Positions 43,967 to 54,281 of a stretch of DNA of 64,000 bases are shown in pieces. The position numbers were made by a program, and so were the translations under genes. How positions within the stretch are numbered: the stretch's first letter is position 1; each line of letters begins with the position of its first letter. Below the pieces are notes generated by a model. The model saw nothing but the letters and a program-made list of their open reading frames with translations. It made no database searches and was not told where the DNA came from. This DNA comes from Nocardioides albertanoniae (GTDB taxonomy: Bacteria > Actinomycetota > Actinomycetes > Propionibacteriales > Nocardioidaceae), in contig NZ_VFOV01000001.1 in assembly GCF_006716315.1 (NCBI RefSeq), positions 4,418,501 through 4,482,500 on the forward strand. Reading direction: 5' to 3'.

Positions 43967-44880
43967 CCACGACCGCGACCCAGGAGACGAGCGCGATCTT
44001 CACCGACGCCGTCACCCTCGAGGTGTGCGAGCCGGAGCTCTTCGACCTCGCCTTCGCCGCGACCACCCAGCCCTGCCCGTGGCCGAAGGCGTACGGCGGC
44101 GACATGGTCGCCCAGGCTCTCGTCGCCGCCTCCCGGTCGGTGACCGACGGCAAGTCGATGCACTCGATGCACTCCTACTTCATGCGGCCGGTCGACATCG
44201 GGGCCGAGGTGCGCTACGAGGTCGAGGTGCTCCGCGACGGTCGCGGCTACAGCACCCGGCAGGTGCGCGGCTTCCAGAACGGCAAGCCCGTCTACGTGTG
44301 CCTGGCGAGCTTCGCCGCCGGCGCGCCCGGCGGCAGCTTCCAGGCGACGATGCCGCCCGACATCCCCGGACCCGAGACCCTGCCGACGTCGGCGGACTAC
44401 CTCGCCGACCGCTCCGGCGGCACCATGACCGAGACCTCGAAGGCCTACTGGTCCGGTGGCCGCAGCTTCGACATGCGACACCTCCCCGGGCCCGTCTACC
44501 TGAGCGTCGAGGGCGAGCGAGCTCCCCACCAGGCCCTCTGGGTGAAGCCGTACGACCCGCTCCGGCCCGTCGCAGGACTCACCGACGAGCAGCGCGACAC
44601 CGCGGCCCTCGCGTACGTCTGCGACTACACGATCCTCGAGCCGGCACTCCGGGTGCTCGGGCTGGCCTGGGCCGACGAAGGCCTGGTCACCGCGAGCCTC
44701 GATCACGCGATGTGGTTCCACCGGCCGGTCACGATGGGCGACTGGCTGCTCTACGCCCAGGACGCGGTCTCGGTCGAGCACGGCCGCGGCACGGCCGTCG
44801 GTCGCTTCTTCACCACCGACGGCGTGCTCGTCGCGACCGTCGTGCAAGAGGGCATGATCCGCGAAGGAGCCTCGGCATGA
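43963..44880 (+). CDS. TesB-type acyl-CoA thioesterase II
   Basis: This 305-residue double-hotdog thioesterase has TQPCPWPKAYGGDMVAQAL and MHSMHSYFMRPVD, then in the second hotdog SLDHAMWFHRPVTMGDWLLY with the catalytic Asp, and a Thr and Gln downstream. It hydrolyses acyl- or aryl-CoA thioesters; in this operon it could release the ring product or rescue trapped CoA. The ATG overlaps the cupin stop by four bases. Confidence 0.88.
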   Translation: MTTTATQETSAIFTDAVTLEVCEPELFDLAFAATTQPCPWPKAYGGDMVAQALVAASRSVTDGKSMHSMHSYFMRPVDIGAEVRYEVEVLRDGRGYSTRQVRGFQNGKPVYVCLASFAAGAPGGSFQATMPPDIPGPETLPTSADYLADRSGGTMTETSKAYWSGGRSFDMRHLPGPVYLSVEGERAPHQALWVKPYDPLRPVAGLTDEQRDTAALAYVCDYTILEPALRVLGLAWADEGLVTASLDHAMWFHRPVTMGDWLLYAQDAVSVEHGRGTAVGRFFTTDGVLVATVVQEGMIREGASA

Positions 44881-46520
44881 TCACCTCGGGTGCGACCGGC
44901 TACACCGACACCTTCGCCCGCGACCACCTGCCACCGGCCGACCAGTGGCCGACGCTGGAGTTCACGACCCCGCTGCTGGACTATCCCGACCGGCTCAACG
45001 CGGCCACCGAGCTCATCGACGTACCCACAGCACTGCACGGAGCGGACCGGCCGGCCCTGCGCACCCCCGACGGCACGACCTGGACCTACGGCGAGCTGCA
45101 GACCCGCGCAAACCAGATCGCGCACGTCCTGGTCGACGACCTCGGCCTGGTCACCGGCAACCGGGTGCTGCTGCGCTCACCGAACAACCCGTGGACCGTG
45201 GCGGCCTGGCTCGGGGTGCTCAAGGCCGGCGGCATCGTGGTGACCACGATGGCGGCGCTGCGGGCGACCGAGCTGACCCCGATCGTCGAGAAGACCCGGC
45301 CGGCGATCGCCCTCGTCGACCACCGCTTCGTCGACGACGTCCACGCGGTCAGGGACGCGAGCGCGCCCGGGCTCACCGTGGTCACCTTCGGCGGCGACGC
45401 CGACGACGATCTGACCAGACGAGTGCTCACCAAGGCGGCCGACTTCGCCGCCGCCGACACCGCGGCCGACGACGTCGCACTCTTCAGCCCGACCTCGGGC
45501 ACGACCGGCGTACCCAAGGTCACCACCCACTTCCACCGCGACATCTTGTCGATCGACAACACCTTCGGGCGTACGACGCTGCGGCTCGAGCCGGACGACC
45601 TGGTCGCCTGCACGGCTCCGTTCGCGTTCACCTTCGGCCTCGGCATGCTGGTCGTCTTCGCCCTCCGGGCCGGTGCCTGCGCGCTGCTCACCGAGAAGGT
45701 GACGCCGGTCGAGCTCGCCGACCTGGTCGCCGAGCACGGCGTCACCGCGCTGGCGACCGCGCCGACGGCCTACAAGCAGATCCTCAAGTCGGGTCGGATC
45801 GGACGGCTCGGCGGCCTGCGGGTCGCGGTCACCGCCGGCGAGCACATGCCCCAGGCCACCTGGGAGGAGCTCGAGCGCGAGCTCGGGCTGCGGGTGATCG
45901 ACGGCATCGGCGCCACCGAGATGCTCCACATCTTCATCTCCGCGGCCGGCGACGACATCCGCCCCGGGGCGACCGGGCGGCCCGTGCCCGGATTCCGAGC
46001 CACGATCCTCGACGCCGACGGCAGCGAGGTCGGCCCGGGAGTCGAGGGCCGGCTCGCGGTGATCGGCCCCGTCGGCTGTCGCTACCTCGACGACGAGCGC
46101 CAGCGCGGCTACGTCGTCAACGGCTGGAACATCACCGGCGACACCTTCCTCCGCGACGACGACGGCTACTTCTTCTACCGCTCGCGCACCGACAACATGA
46201 TCGTCTCCTCGGGCTACAACATCGGCGGACCGGAGGTCGAGGAGGCGCTCGGCACCCATCCCGACGTGGTCGAGTCGGGCGTCGTCGGCCGGCCCGATGC
46301 CGACCGCGGCGCGGTCGTCTGCGCGTTCGTGGTGCTCCGCGACGGTGTCAGCGGCGACGACGCGAAGGCGGAGGAGCTGCAACAGCACGTCAAGGAGCGG
46401 CTGGCTGCCTACAAGCGCCCCCGCGACATCCGCTTCATCCCCGCGCTGCCGCGCAACACCAGCGGAAAGCTGCAGCACTTCAAGCTGCGTCAGATCGTCG
46501 AGTCGGAGGGCTCTGCATGA
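44877..46520 (+). CDS. Aryl-CoA ligase (2-aminobenzoate/benzoate-CoA ligase family)
   Basis: This 547-residue ANL-superfamily ligase has the P-loop SPTSGTTGVPK, motif YFFYRSRTDNMIVSSGYNIG, and the catalytic Lys in NTSGKLQHFKL. Overall pattern (N-terminal DHLPPADQWP, WNITGDTF) fits the benzoate/2-aminobenzoate-CoA ligase group that activates aromatic acids with ATP. The next gene encodes a two-domain enzyme acting on such CoA esters, so anthranilate or salicylate is the likely substrate. It overlaps both neighbours by ATGA. Confidence 0.85.
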   Translation: MITSGATGYTDTFARDHLPPADQWPTLEFTTPLLDYPDRLNAATELIDVPTALHGADRPALRTPDGTTWTYGELQTRANQIAHVLVDDLGLVTGNRVLLRSPNNPWTVAAWLGVLKAGGIVVTTMAALRATELTPIVEKTRPAIALVDHRFVDDVHAVRDASAPGLTVVTFGGDADDDLTRRVLTKAADFAAADTAADDVALFSPTSGTTGVPKVTTHFHRDILSIDNTFGRTTLRLEPDDLVACTAPFAFTFGLGMLVVFALRAGACALLTEKVTPVELADLVAEHGVTALATAPTAYKQILKSGRIGRLGGLRVAVTAGEHMPQATWEELERELGLRVIDGIGATEMLHIFISAAGDDIRPGATGRPVPGFRATILDADGSEVGPGVEGRLAVIGPVGCRYLDDERQRGYVVNGWNITGDTFLRDDDGYFFYRSRTDNMIVSSGYNIGGPEVEEALGTHPDVVESGVVGRPDADRGAVVCAFVVLRDGVSGDDAKAEELQQHVKERLAAYKRPRDIRFIPALPRNTSGKLQHFKLRQIVESEGSA

Positions 46521-48889
46521 GGATCGGGATCGTGGGGGGCGGTCCCGGCGGGCTCTACTTCGCCACCCTGATGAAGAGCCTCGACCCCGGTCACGAGATC
46601 ACCCTCTGGGAGCGCAACGCCCCCGACGACACCTTCGGCTTCGGAGTCGTCTTCTCCGACGAGACCCTCGGCAGCATCGAGGGTGCCGACCAGGTCGTGC
46701 ACGACCGGATGGAGCAACGCTTCGCGCGCTGGACCGACATCGACGTCACCGTCACCGACCGGGAGGGTCGCCGCGACTCGTTCACCGTCGGCGGTCAGGG
46801 GTTCGCCGCGATGGGACGCAAGGAGCTGCTGCAGATCCTGCAGCAGCGAGCCGTCGAGCTCGGCGTCACCATCCACTTCCGCACCGAGGCGCCCGACCCG
46901 GACGAGCTCCGCGCGGCGTACGACCTGGTGCTGGCCGCCGACGGGGTCCACTCGCGGATCCGCACGAAGTACGCCGACCGGTTCGGCCCCAGCCTGGACC
47001 ACCGGAAGAACACGTACATCTGGTTCGGCACCGACCTGGTCTTCGAGGCGTTCCAGTTCTTCGTCAAGCAGACGCGGTGGGGCACGATGCAGATCCACGG
47101 CTACCCCTACTCCGAGCGCGGTTCGACCTTCATCGTGGAGATGCACGAGGACGTGTGGCGCCGCGCCGGCCTCGACGGTGCCGAGAGCCAGGTCGACCGG
47201 ATCGCCGAGATCTTCGCCGACGAGCTGCGCGGGCACGCGATCCTGACCAACAGCTCCCGGTGGACCAGCTTCCAGACCGTACGCAACGAGCACTGGCACG
47301 ACGGCAACGTGGTGCTGCTCGGCGACGCCGCCCACACCGCTCACTTCTCGATCGGGTCGGGCACCAAGCTCGCGATGGAGGACGCCCTCGCCCTCGCCGC
47401 CTGCCTCCACGAGCACGCCGGTCTCGACGAGGCGCTCGAGGCCTACCAGAGCGAGCGCAAGCCGGTCGTGGAGTCGACGCAGCGCGCGGCCCAGGCCTCG
47501 CTGGAGTGGTTCGAGAACATCGGCATGTACGCCGACCAGGAGCCCGCCCAGTTCGTCTTCAACCTGCTGACCCGGTCGCGCCGGATCACCTTCGCGAACC
47601 TCGAGGAGCGCGACGCCGACTTCGCCGCCCGGATGGAGGCGGAGTTCGCCCGCCACCAAGGTGCCGGCGAGGTGCGGCCGGCGATGTTCCAGCCCGTACG
47701 CATCGGCGAGCTCGACCTGAAGAACCGGGTCATGCTCTCGCCGATGGACATGTACGCCGCGACCGACGGCGTCCCCGACGAGTTCCACCTCGTGCATCTC
47801 GGCTCCAAGGCGCTCGGCGGCGCCGGCCTGGTGATGACCGAGATGACCTGCGTCTCCCCGGAGGGCCGGATCACGCCCGGCTGCCCGGGACTGTGGAACG
47901 ACGAGCAGCGCGACGCGTGGCGTACGGTCACCGACTTCGTGCATGCCAGGTCCACCGCCAAGATCGGCGTGCAGCTGGGCCACTCCGGCCGCAAGGGCTC
48001 GACGAGGCTGATGTGGGAGGGGATGGACGAGCCGCTGACCTCGGGCAACTGGGAGGTCATCGGCCCCTCGCCGCTCCCCTACGGCGACGGCTGCCACGTG
48101 CCACGCGAGGCGACGCGCGCCGACCTCGACCAGGTGGTCGCCGACTTCGTCGCGGCCGCGCGGCGCGCCGTCGACGCCGGGTTCGACCTGGTGGAGGTGC
48201 ACGCGGCCCACGGCTACCTGCTCAGCTCGTTCCTCTCGCCTATCGCCAACCACCGCGACGACGACTACGGCGGCCCCTTGGACAACCGGCTCCGGTTCCC
48301 CCTCGAGGTCTTCGACGCCGTACGGGCCGCGGTGCCGTCGCGTATCCCCGTGACCGTGCGGATCTCCGCGACCGACTGGATGCCCGACGGCAACACCGAC
48401 GACGACGCCGTGGAGATCGCCCGCGCCTTCGTCGGTCACGGAGCGGCCGCCGTCGACGTCTCCTCCGGCCAGGTGAGCAAGGACGAGAAGCCGGACTTCG
48501 GTCGCTCCTACCAGACCCCGTTCGCCGACAAGATCCGCCACCTGGTCGCCGAGCCCGCCGGCGCGAAGGTGATCGCGGTGGGCGCGATCTCGTCCTACGA
48601 CGACGTCAACTCGATCCTGCTCGCCGGCCGTGCCGACCTCTGCGCGCTCGGCCGCACCCATCTCTTCGACCCCAGCTGGACGCTGCACGCCGCGGCCGAG
48701 CAGGACTATCACGGCGAGGCGGCCGACTGGCCGGTGTCGTGGGCGGCCGGGCAGCGCAAGCCGCCGACCGCGCGCAGCGACAAGATCCCGCCGCGGCTGC
48801 AGCTGCTCAGGGACGGCGCGCCCGAGCAGGTCCACGTGAGATGGGTGCGCGGGGAGCCTAGGGAGAGTCCGGCAGAATGCCGCGGGTGA
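46517..48889 (+). CDS. Bifunctional aryl-CoA FAD-monooxygenase/FMN-oxidoreductase (2-aminobenzoyl-CoA monooxygenase/reductase type)
   Basis: The 790-residue protein fuses two flavoenzymes. The N-terminal half is a class A FAD monooxygenase: GIVGGGPGGLYFATL at the start, DLVLAADGVHSRIR, and LLGDAAHTAHFSIGSGTKLAMED. The C-terminal half (from about residue 393) is an Old-Yellow-Enzyme barrel: MFQPVRIGELDLKNR, HAAHGYLLSSFLSPIANHR. This architecture is known for 2-aminobenzoyl-CoA monooxygenase/reductase of Azoarcus evansii and is annotated as salicylyl-CoA 5-hydroxylase in others. It hydroxylates and then reduces the ring of a CoA ester. It overlaps the ligase by ATGA and the regulator by 13 bp. 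Confidence 0.88.
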   Translation: MRIGIVGGGPGGLYFATLMKSLDPGHEITLWERNAPDDTFGFGVVFSDETLGSIEGADQVVHDRMEQRFARWTDIDVTVTDREGRRDSFTVGGQGFAAMGRKELLQILQQRAVELGVTIHFRTEAPDPDELRAAYDLVLAADGVHSRIRTKYADRFGPSLDHRKNTYIWFGTDLVFEAFQFFVKQTRWGTMQIHGYPYSERGSTFIVEMHEDVWRRAGLDGAESQVDRIAEIFADELRGHAILTNSSRWTSFQTVRNEHWHDGNVVLLGDAAHTAHFSIGSGTKLAMEDALALAACLHEHAGLDEALEAYQSERKPVVESTQRAAQASLEWFENIGMYADQEPAQFVFNLLTRSRRITFANLEERDADFAARMEAEFARHQGAGEVRPAMFQPVRIGELDLKNRVMLSPMDMYAATDGVPDEFHLVHLGSKALGGAGLVMTEMTCVSPEGRITPGCPGLWNDEQRDAWRTVTDFVHARSTAKIGVQLGHSGRKGSTRLMWEGMDEPLTSGNWEVIGPSPLPYGDGCHVPREATRADLDQVVADFVAAARRAVDAGFDLVEVHAAHGYLLSSFLSPIANHRDDDYGGPLDNRLRFPLEVFDAVRAAVPSRIPVTVRISATDWMPDGNTDDDAVEIARAFVGHGAAAVDVSSGQVSKDEKPDFGRSYQTPFADKIRHLVAEPAGAKVIAVGAISSYDDVNSILLAGRADLCALGRTHLFDPSWTLHAAAEQDYHGEAADWPVSWAAGQRKPPTARSDKIPPRLQLLRDGAPEQVHVRWVRGEPRESPAECRG

Positions 48890-49725
48890 CGAAGGCCGAG
48901 CCGACGACCCAGCAGCACCGACGTTCGCGCACCACCGTGGTGACCTTCCTCGGCGCCGTCGTGCGACCGCTCGGTGACTGGATGCCGATCGCCGGCGCTG
49001 TCGACCTCCTCGCCCAGGCCGGGCTCGACGCGCCGTCCGTACGCACCGCGGTGCACCGGCTCAAGCGCAACGGCTGGCTCACCTCGGAGTCGCGCGGCGG
49101 CATCCGTGGATACGCGCTCACCTCGACGGCCCTGACCACGCTCGCCGCGGGCGACGAGGTCATCTGGCACGCCCGCAAGCCCGCCGACCTCGCCGATGGC
49201 TGGTGCATCGTGAACTTCGGCGTGCCCGAGGCGATGCGCGCCAAGCGGCACCAGCTGCGGGCACACCTCTCCCACCTGGGCTTCGGCAACGTCGGCACCG
49301 CCCTGTGGATCGCCCCCGCGCGGATGCGCGAGGCGGCCGAGCGGGCGGTGACCGAGCTCGGGCTCGAGTCGTACGCCGCGATCTTCGTCGGCGGCTACCA
49401 CGGCACCCAGGACCTCACCGAGCTCGTCTACAGCAGCTGGGACCTCGCCGCGATCGACCAGAGCTATCGCGACTTCATCGCCGCCCACAGCGACCTCGCC
49501 GACCGGCTGGAGAGCGAGGCGCCCTCCGGCCGGCACGCCTTCACCACCTATCTCGACATCGTCGGCCGGTGGCGCAAGCTGCCGTTCCGCGACCCCGGCC
49601 TGCCCCACGAGGTGCTCGCCCCGGGCTGGAGCGCGCCCGCCGCGGCAGCGCTCTTCGAGCGGCTGGTCGCGGCGCTGGAGAAGCCGGCGCTCACGCACGC
49701 GAACGCGCACTGGCCGGCCGGCTGA
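48877..49725 (+). CDS. PaaX-family transcriptional regulator
   Basis: This 282-residue protein has the PaaX N-terminal winged helix (TVVTFLGAVVRPLGDWMP, APSVRTAVHRLKRNGWLTSE) and the C-terminal PaaX domains (DGWCIVNFGVPEAMRAKRHQLRAHLSHLGFG). PaaX senses phenylacetyl-CoA; here a CoA ester made by the ligase is the likely signal. The gene starts inside the end of the monooxygenase gene, so it is part of the operon and probably represses it. Confidence 0.9.
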   Translation: MPRVTKAEPTTQQHRRSRTTVVTFLGAVVRPLGDWMPIAGAVDLLAQAGLDAPSVRTAVHRLKRNGWLTSESRGGIRGYALTSTALTTLAAGDEVIWHARKPADLADGWCIVNFGVPEAMRAKRHQLRAHLSHLGFGNVGTALWIAPARMREAAERAVTELGLESYAAIFVGGYHGTQDLTELVYSSWDLAAIDQSYRDFIAAHSDLADRLESEAPSGRHAFTTYLDIVGRWRKLPFRDPGLPHEVLAPGWSAPAAAALFERLVAALEKPALTHANAHWPAG

Positions 49726-49835
49726 GCGCCGGCGGCGTACGTCGCTCCATCCTCGTTTCCGGCCTCGCTCTCAGCGCCGTTTCAGAGGGCAGAACCGTCC
49801 GCAGGAGGCGGCGCCGGACTGTCTACGATGCGACC

Positions 49836-50822
<987 letters not shown>

Positions 50823-51079
50823 TAGCTCATCGTGAGCGCTGCGAGCAGCGGACCCCACGCGAGCAGCGGCAGGTAGCACACGGCCACGAGGGCCTTGGTC
50901 CACGGCGAGGAGAAGTAGTCGAAGAAGTCGCCGAACGGCGCCCGACCGATCGCAACCGTCCACAGCACGGTGAGCGTCACCGCCCCGAGCATCGCCGGCA
51001 CGGCCACGACCAGCGGGTGGACCGACCGCCCGCTCAGGCCGGGCACCCATCCGGGCACCCGCTCGCCCCACGGGCGCAC

Positions 51080-51265
51080 GAGCGCGAGATCGTCCGCGAG
51101 GTCGCCAGCGGCGCGACGAACGCGGAGATCGCCGCCCGCCTCTTCCTCGGCGAGGCCACCGTCAAGACCCACGTCGGCCGGATCCTGTCGAAGCTGCGGC
51201 TGCGCGACCGCGTCCAGATCGTCGTGCTCGCCTACGAGAGCGGAATGGTCCGCCCGCAGCGCTGA
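51080..51265 (+). pseudogene. C-terminal HTH remnant of a NarL/LuxR response regulator
   Basis: From 51080 the frame reads EREIVREVASGATNAEIAARL and continues through KTHVGRILSKLRLRDRVQ to a stop at 51263-51265, the DNA-binding domain of a NarL-type regulator. The receiver domain is absent. The remnant begins exactly where the opposite-strand membrane-protein remnant begins. It resembles the regulator at 40359-41036. Confidence 0.75.
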
Positions 51266-51292
51266 GCTGTGCCAACCCGGGCGGCACACGGT

Positions 51293-51763
51293 TCAGCCCT
51301 CGCCGCGATCGCCGGCGCCGGGAAGGTCAGCCACCTCGGGCTTGTCGGCCTTGAACCGGATCATGTTGCCCGCCGGGTCACGGAACGCGCAGTCGCGCAC
51401 GCCGTAGAACTGGTCGGCGGGCTCCTGGAGCACCTCGGCGCCCGTCGACCGGATGTGCTCGAAAACGGCGTCGACATCGTCGACGTCGAAGATCAGCGCG
51501 GAGAGAAGGCCCTTGGCCATCAGGTCGCCGAGCGCCTCCCGGTCGGCGTCCGACATCGGGAATCCGGAGCCGATCTTGGAGATGGTGATCTCGACGTCCG
51601 GCTGGCTGGGGGCGCAGACCGTGAGCCAGCGGAAGTCACCGTTGGTGACATCCGTCTTCACCTGGAGCCCGACCGCGTCGCGGTAGAACGCGAGCGCGGC
51701 GTCCGGGTCATCGACCATGACGAAACAGTTGTTGAGAGATATGGATCTGGTTGCTGTGTTCAT
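51293..51763 (-). CDS. Glyoxalase/VOC-family protein
   Basis: This 156-residue VOC protein has ISLNNCFVMVDDPDAALAFYRDAVGL, a mid DVEITISKIG and FYGVRDCAFRDPAGNMIRF. The last 20 residues are a hydrophilic tail. It lies 49 bp downstream of an AraC gene on the same strand, a common pairing in actinobacteria, so they may form one unit. The substrate is unknown. Confidence 0.82.
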   Translation of the reverse strand: MNTATRSISLNNCFVMVDDPDAALAFYRDAVGLQVKTDVTNGDFRWLTVCAPSQPDVEITISKIGSGFPMSDADREALGDLMAKGLLSALIFDVDDVDAVFEHIRSTGAEVLQEPADQFYGVRDCAFRDPAGNMIRFKADKPEVADLPGAGDRGEG

Positions 51764-51812
51764 GCCGGTGACGCTACCGACGGGCGCCGGCTCGATGCTT
51801 CTCCGAAAATGA

Positions 51813-52205
51813 TCACCTTCGGTGCGGGCGGGTCACCTGCTTGGAGATGCAACCGGGGATACCGGCGAGGTCAGCATGGTCCAGCCTCCGATAGGCGCTC
51901 GGCGACATCCCGACCAGCTCGGAGAACCGTTCGCTGAACGATCCGAGCGACGTACACCCGACGGCCATGCAGACCTCGGTCACGCTCTGCTCCCCCAGCC
52001 GCAACAACGACATCGCCCGCTCCACCCGCCGCGTCATCAACCAGGAGTAAGGCGTCTCGCCGAACGCCTCCTTGAACCGCCGCTGGAAGTGCCCGACCGA
52101 CATGTACGCCTCGCCCGCGAGCCGCTGCAGGTCCAGCGGCTCCGCGTACTCCCGGTCGATCAGGTCGCGCACCCGCCGCAGCCGCACGATCTCCTCGCGA
52201 TCCAT
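51813..52205 (-). CDS. AraC-family regulator, DNA-binding domain only
   Basis: This 130-residue protein is essentially the two AraC helix-turn-helices: LDLQRLAGEAYMSVGHFQRRFKEAFGETPYSW and SVTEVCMAVGCTSLGSFSERFSELVGMSPSAYRR. There is no ligand domain, as in SoxS and MarA. It probably activates the downstream VOC gene. It is the last recognisable core gene before the accessory region. Confidence 0.88.
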   Translation of the reverse strand: MDREEIVRLRRVRDLIDREYAEPLDLQRLAGEAYMSVGHFQRRFKEAFGETPYSWLMTRRVERAMSLLRLGEQSVTEVCMAVGCTSLGSFSERFSELVGMSPSAYRRLDHADLAGIPGCISKQVTRPHRR

Positions 52206-52313
52206 GACGACAGTCTGTCAGGAATGCCCGCCGGGCAAGAATGGATTGGTTCGTCTGAACGTCTCGGGAGGAATCAGGGCGACCTTCCCCCGGAACGGCA
52301 GCACCAAATCCAG

Positions 52314-52408
<95 letters not shown>

Positions 52409-52702
52409 GGCATGTCGTCCCAGCATCATGCGCTTACAAGGGGCATCAGACGTTGCATCTGTTGCACCACATTCCACCCTCGGGGGGAATCCGGGGGGAA
52501 CACATCGACCAGGCAGGCAGGTCACCCATCGGTTCCCGTGGAGCCTAATGATGGGTCATCGCCGATCGCTCTCGTCCTCGTCGGAAGCGTCCGACTGCTC
52601 CCTGCCTGGTTCATCCTGTTCGCTTGCGTAGCCGAACCGTCGCATGATTCCGAAACCATGATTGATCCCATCGGTGGCGACAACGGCGGGCCAGCATGCT
52701 CG
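52409..52702. other. Left-end non-coding stretch of the accessory region
   Basis: No convincing gene. It contains a 20-bp sequence (52481-52500, two runs of six G around AATCC) repeated exactly at 60014-60033, near the other tRNA fragment. Such flanking direct repeats may be integrase arm sites. Confidence 0.5.
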
Positions 52703-53998
52703 CTAGGGGCGGTCTTCGCTGATGAACTGGCGGACCGGTTCGCGCCAGTCGCCGTACTCCACCGGGACCACGAACTCGCCGTAGATCAGGTCATCCATGT
52801 TGGAGGCTGACACTCGATACGTGCAGAGGATCTCCGATGGCGGATCGTTCTCATCTCCGACAAGCACAACCAACGCCACCTCGCGTGGTTCAGTCTCGAA
52901 AACCTCGTGCGGCCGGAGTACTCGCACGTCGATCGTCAACACCGCTGGCCTCGCCTGCTTGACCCGGATCTCACGGTCTGCATCGCTGCTCGCTGACGAC
53001 CGCCATACCTGCGCCATTTCCGCATCGGACGGCATCACCGGCAGAGGCTGGGGCTCAGCGGTCTTCCACGGGATCGGTGTTTCTGGGAACAGGTTCGGAT
53101 CGTCGTCACTACACCAGCCCGCAGTGATGTTGCCGTCGAACTTCACCTCGATCTGGACCTCTTGCAGGTACGTCTTCATCTTGTTGCAGACTTCGATCTG
53201 GATCCCTGGACTAATGGCAGCTGCGATCGCCACCAGACCTTTGGCCGGCTGAATCCGGGCATTGCGCTCCCAGAGATCGACCCCTGTTGCGAGAATGCGG
53301 CGAGGCGTGGGAAACGCCTTGTCGTGTTGTCGCATCTGCCGTGCGCGGCGAACAATGGCCTCATCAAGCACGTCTAGGTCGACTCCAACCGCCTCCACGC
53401 GACCAACGACAGCGACCGCGACTCCACCAGCTTTCGATGCCTGAGCCATCTGCTTGAGACGCAGGAACATCGCGTGCTTCTCGTTGCCAGTGGCCGCCCG
53501 AGTTTCACCATCGACCCGCAGATATATCTCTCCGTTTCGGAGCCTCGTGGCAGACTCATCCTCACCATCAGCTCGGCACGCCCAAATGTCACCCGTTGGC
53601 GGCCACACGTCGACGACGATCACGTCCCGACTACCCTCGAGCGGAATCCGATCGAATCCCCACCGCGGGCCGTCCGTGCCAATCCACGCAGTCACATCGT
53701 GGTGGAGGTCCTTGGCTTCGAAGCCCTCAATGCCCGTCGCCGCCCCATGCGCCGCTCCGAGAACCATCAAGGCGTGGCCCTCGAAGTAGCCATCAGCAAC
53801 GGCGGGCTCGCGGTTCGCTGCTCCCAGAATGAACTTGGCGACCTTCCCTCGCCCAGCCTTGCGGGTGAGATCCACGTCGGACTTGACCTCCAAGAAGTGG
53901 CGCTCAATCCGGTCGTCTGTGCTCATGACGTACTCAAGAAGCGCCAGCCTCTCGATCTCGCCGCTGGGGCGTTGGCGCAGGTCGAACTCGGTCACCAT
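52703..53998 (-). CDS. AlbA_2/Schlafen-like N-terminal domain protein
   Basis: This 431-residue protein (ATG 53998; an ATG 6 codons earlier is possible) has an N-terminal domain resembling AlbA_2 (divergent AAA-4): ERHFLEVKSDVDL at 32-44, a central hydrophobic strand HALMVLGAAHG, and IYLRVDGETRAA at 158-169. In Schlafen-type proteins the Glu-Lys pair and the R-V-G-E block contribute to nucleic-acid binding. The C-terminal half is beta-rich and unrecognised. AlbA_2 proteins are frequent in defence islands. Divergent from the membrane-protein/DUF262 pair. Confidence 0.65.
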   Translation of the reverse strand: MVTEFDLRQRPSGEIERLALLEYVMSTDDRIERHFLEVKSDVDLTRKAGRGKVAKFILGAANREPAVADGYFEGHALMVLGAAHGAATGIEGFEAKDLHHDVTAWIGTDGPRWGFDRIPLEGSRDVIVVDVWPPTGDIWACRADGEDESATRLRNGEIYLRVDGETRAATGNEKHAMFLRLKQMAQASKAGGVAVAVVGRVEAVGVDLDVLDEAIVRRARQMRQHDKAFPTPRRILATGVDLWERNARIQPAKGLVAIAAAISPGIQIEVCNKMKTYLQEVQIEVKFDGNITAGWCSDDDPNLFPETPIPWKTAEPQPLPVMPSDAEMAQVWRSSASSDADREIRVKQARPAVLTIDVRVLRPHEVFETEPREVALVVLVGDENDPPSEILCTYRVSASNMDDLIYGEFVVPVEYGDWREPVRQFISEDRP

Positions 53999-54281
53999 GG
54001 ACCTATTCGACCCCATCGGTCGCGCCGCCGCAGGCTAAACCTTGGTAGTGGTGCCGAGCTGTCACAGGTTTCGGGCTCGAGGCGGTGGAGTCGACCTCGC
54101 AAGGGGTGCAGCGGCAGCCACCGGTCATCAGGACGTGCGCGGCGGCCGACGCTCGACGGGAGCGCGTTGTGGCGGCGCGTTCCACGCGAACGGCTGCGGG
54201 AGATCCAGTTGTGCTGCGTCTCACGAGATGCATGCACTATCTTGCTGGGCAGGAAGCGCTACACGAGAGGGTCGGCAAGCG

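Noticed and set aside
46490..48835. 781-codon open frame antisense to the aryl-CoA monooxygenase/reductase
   Set aside because: Same cause. The sense frame has two clear flavin domains and overlaps its neighbours in operon style.
48877..48889. Frameshift or fusion between the monooxygenase and the PaaX regulator
   Set aside because: The 13-bp overlap is in different frames and both proteins are full length, so it is ordinary operon overlap.
54042..54281. 80-codon N-terminal extension of the membrane protein paired with DUF262
   Set aside because: The codons are Arg/Gly/Ala/Cys-rich noise in high-GC DNA; the membrane helices and lower-GC region begin only after 54282.
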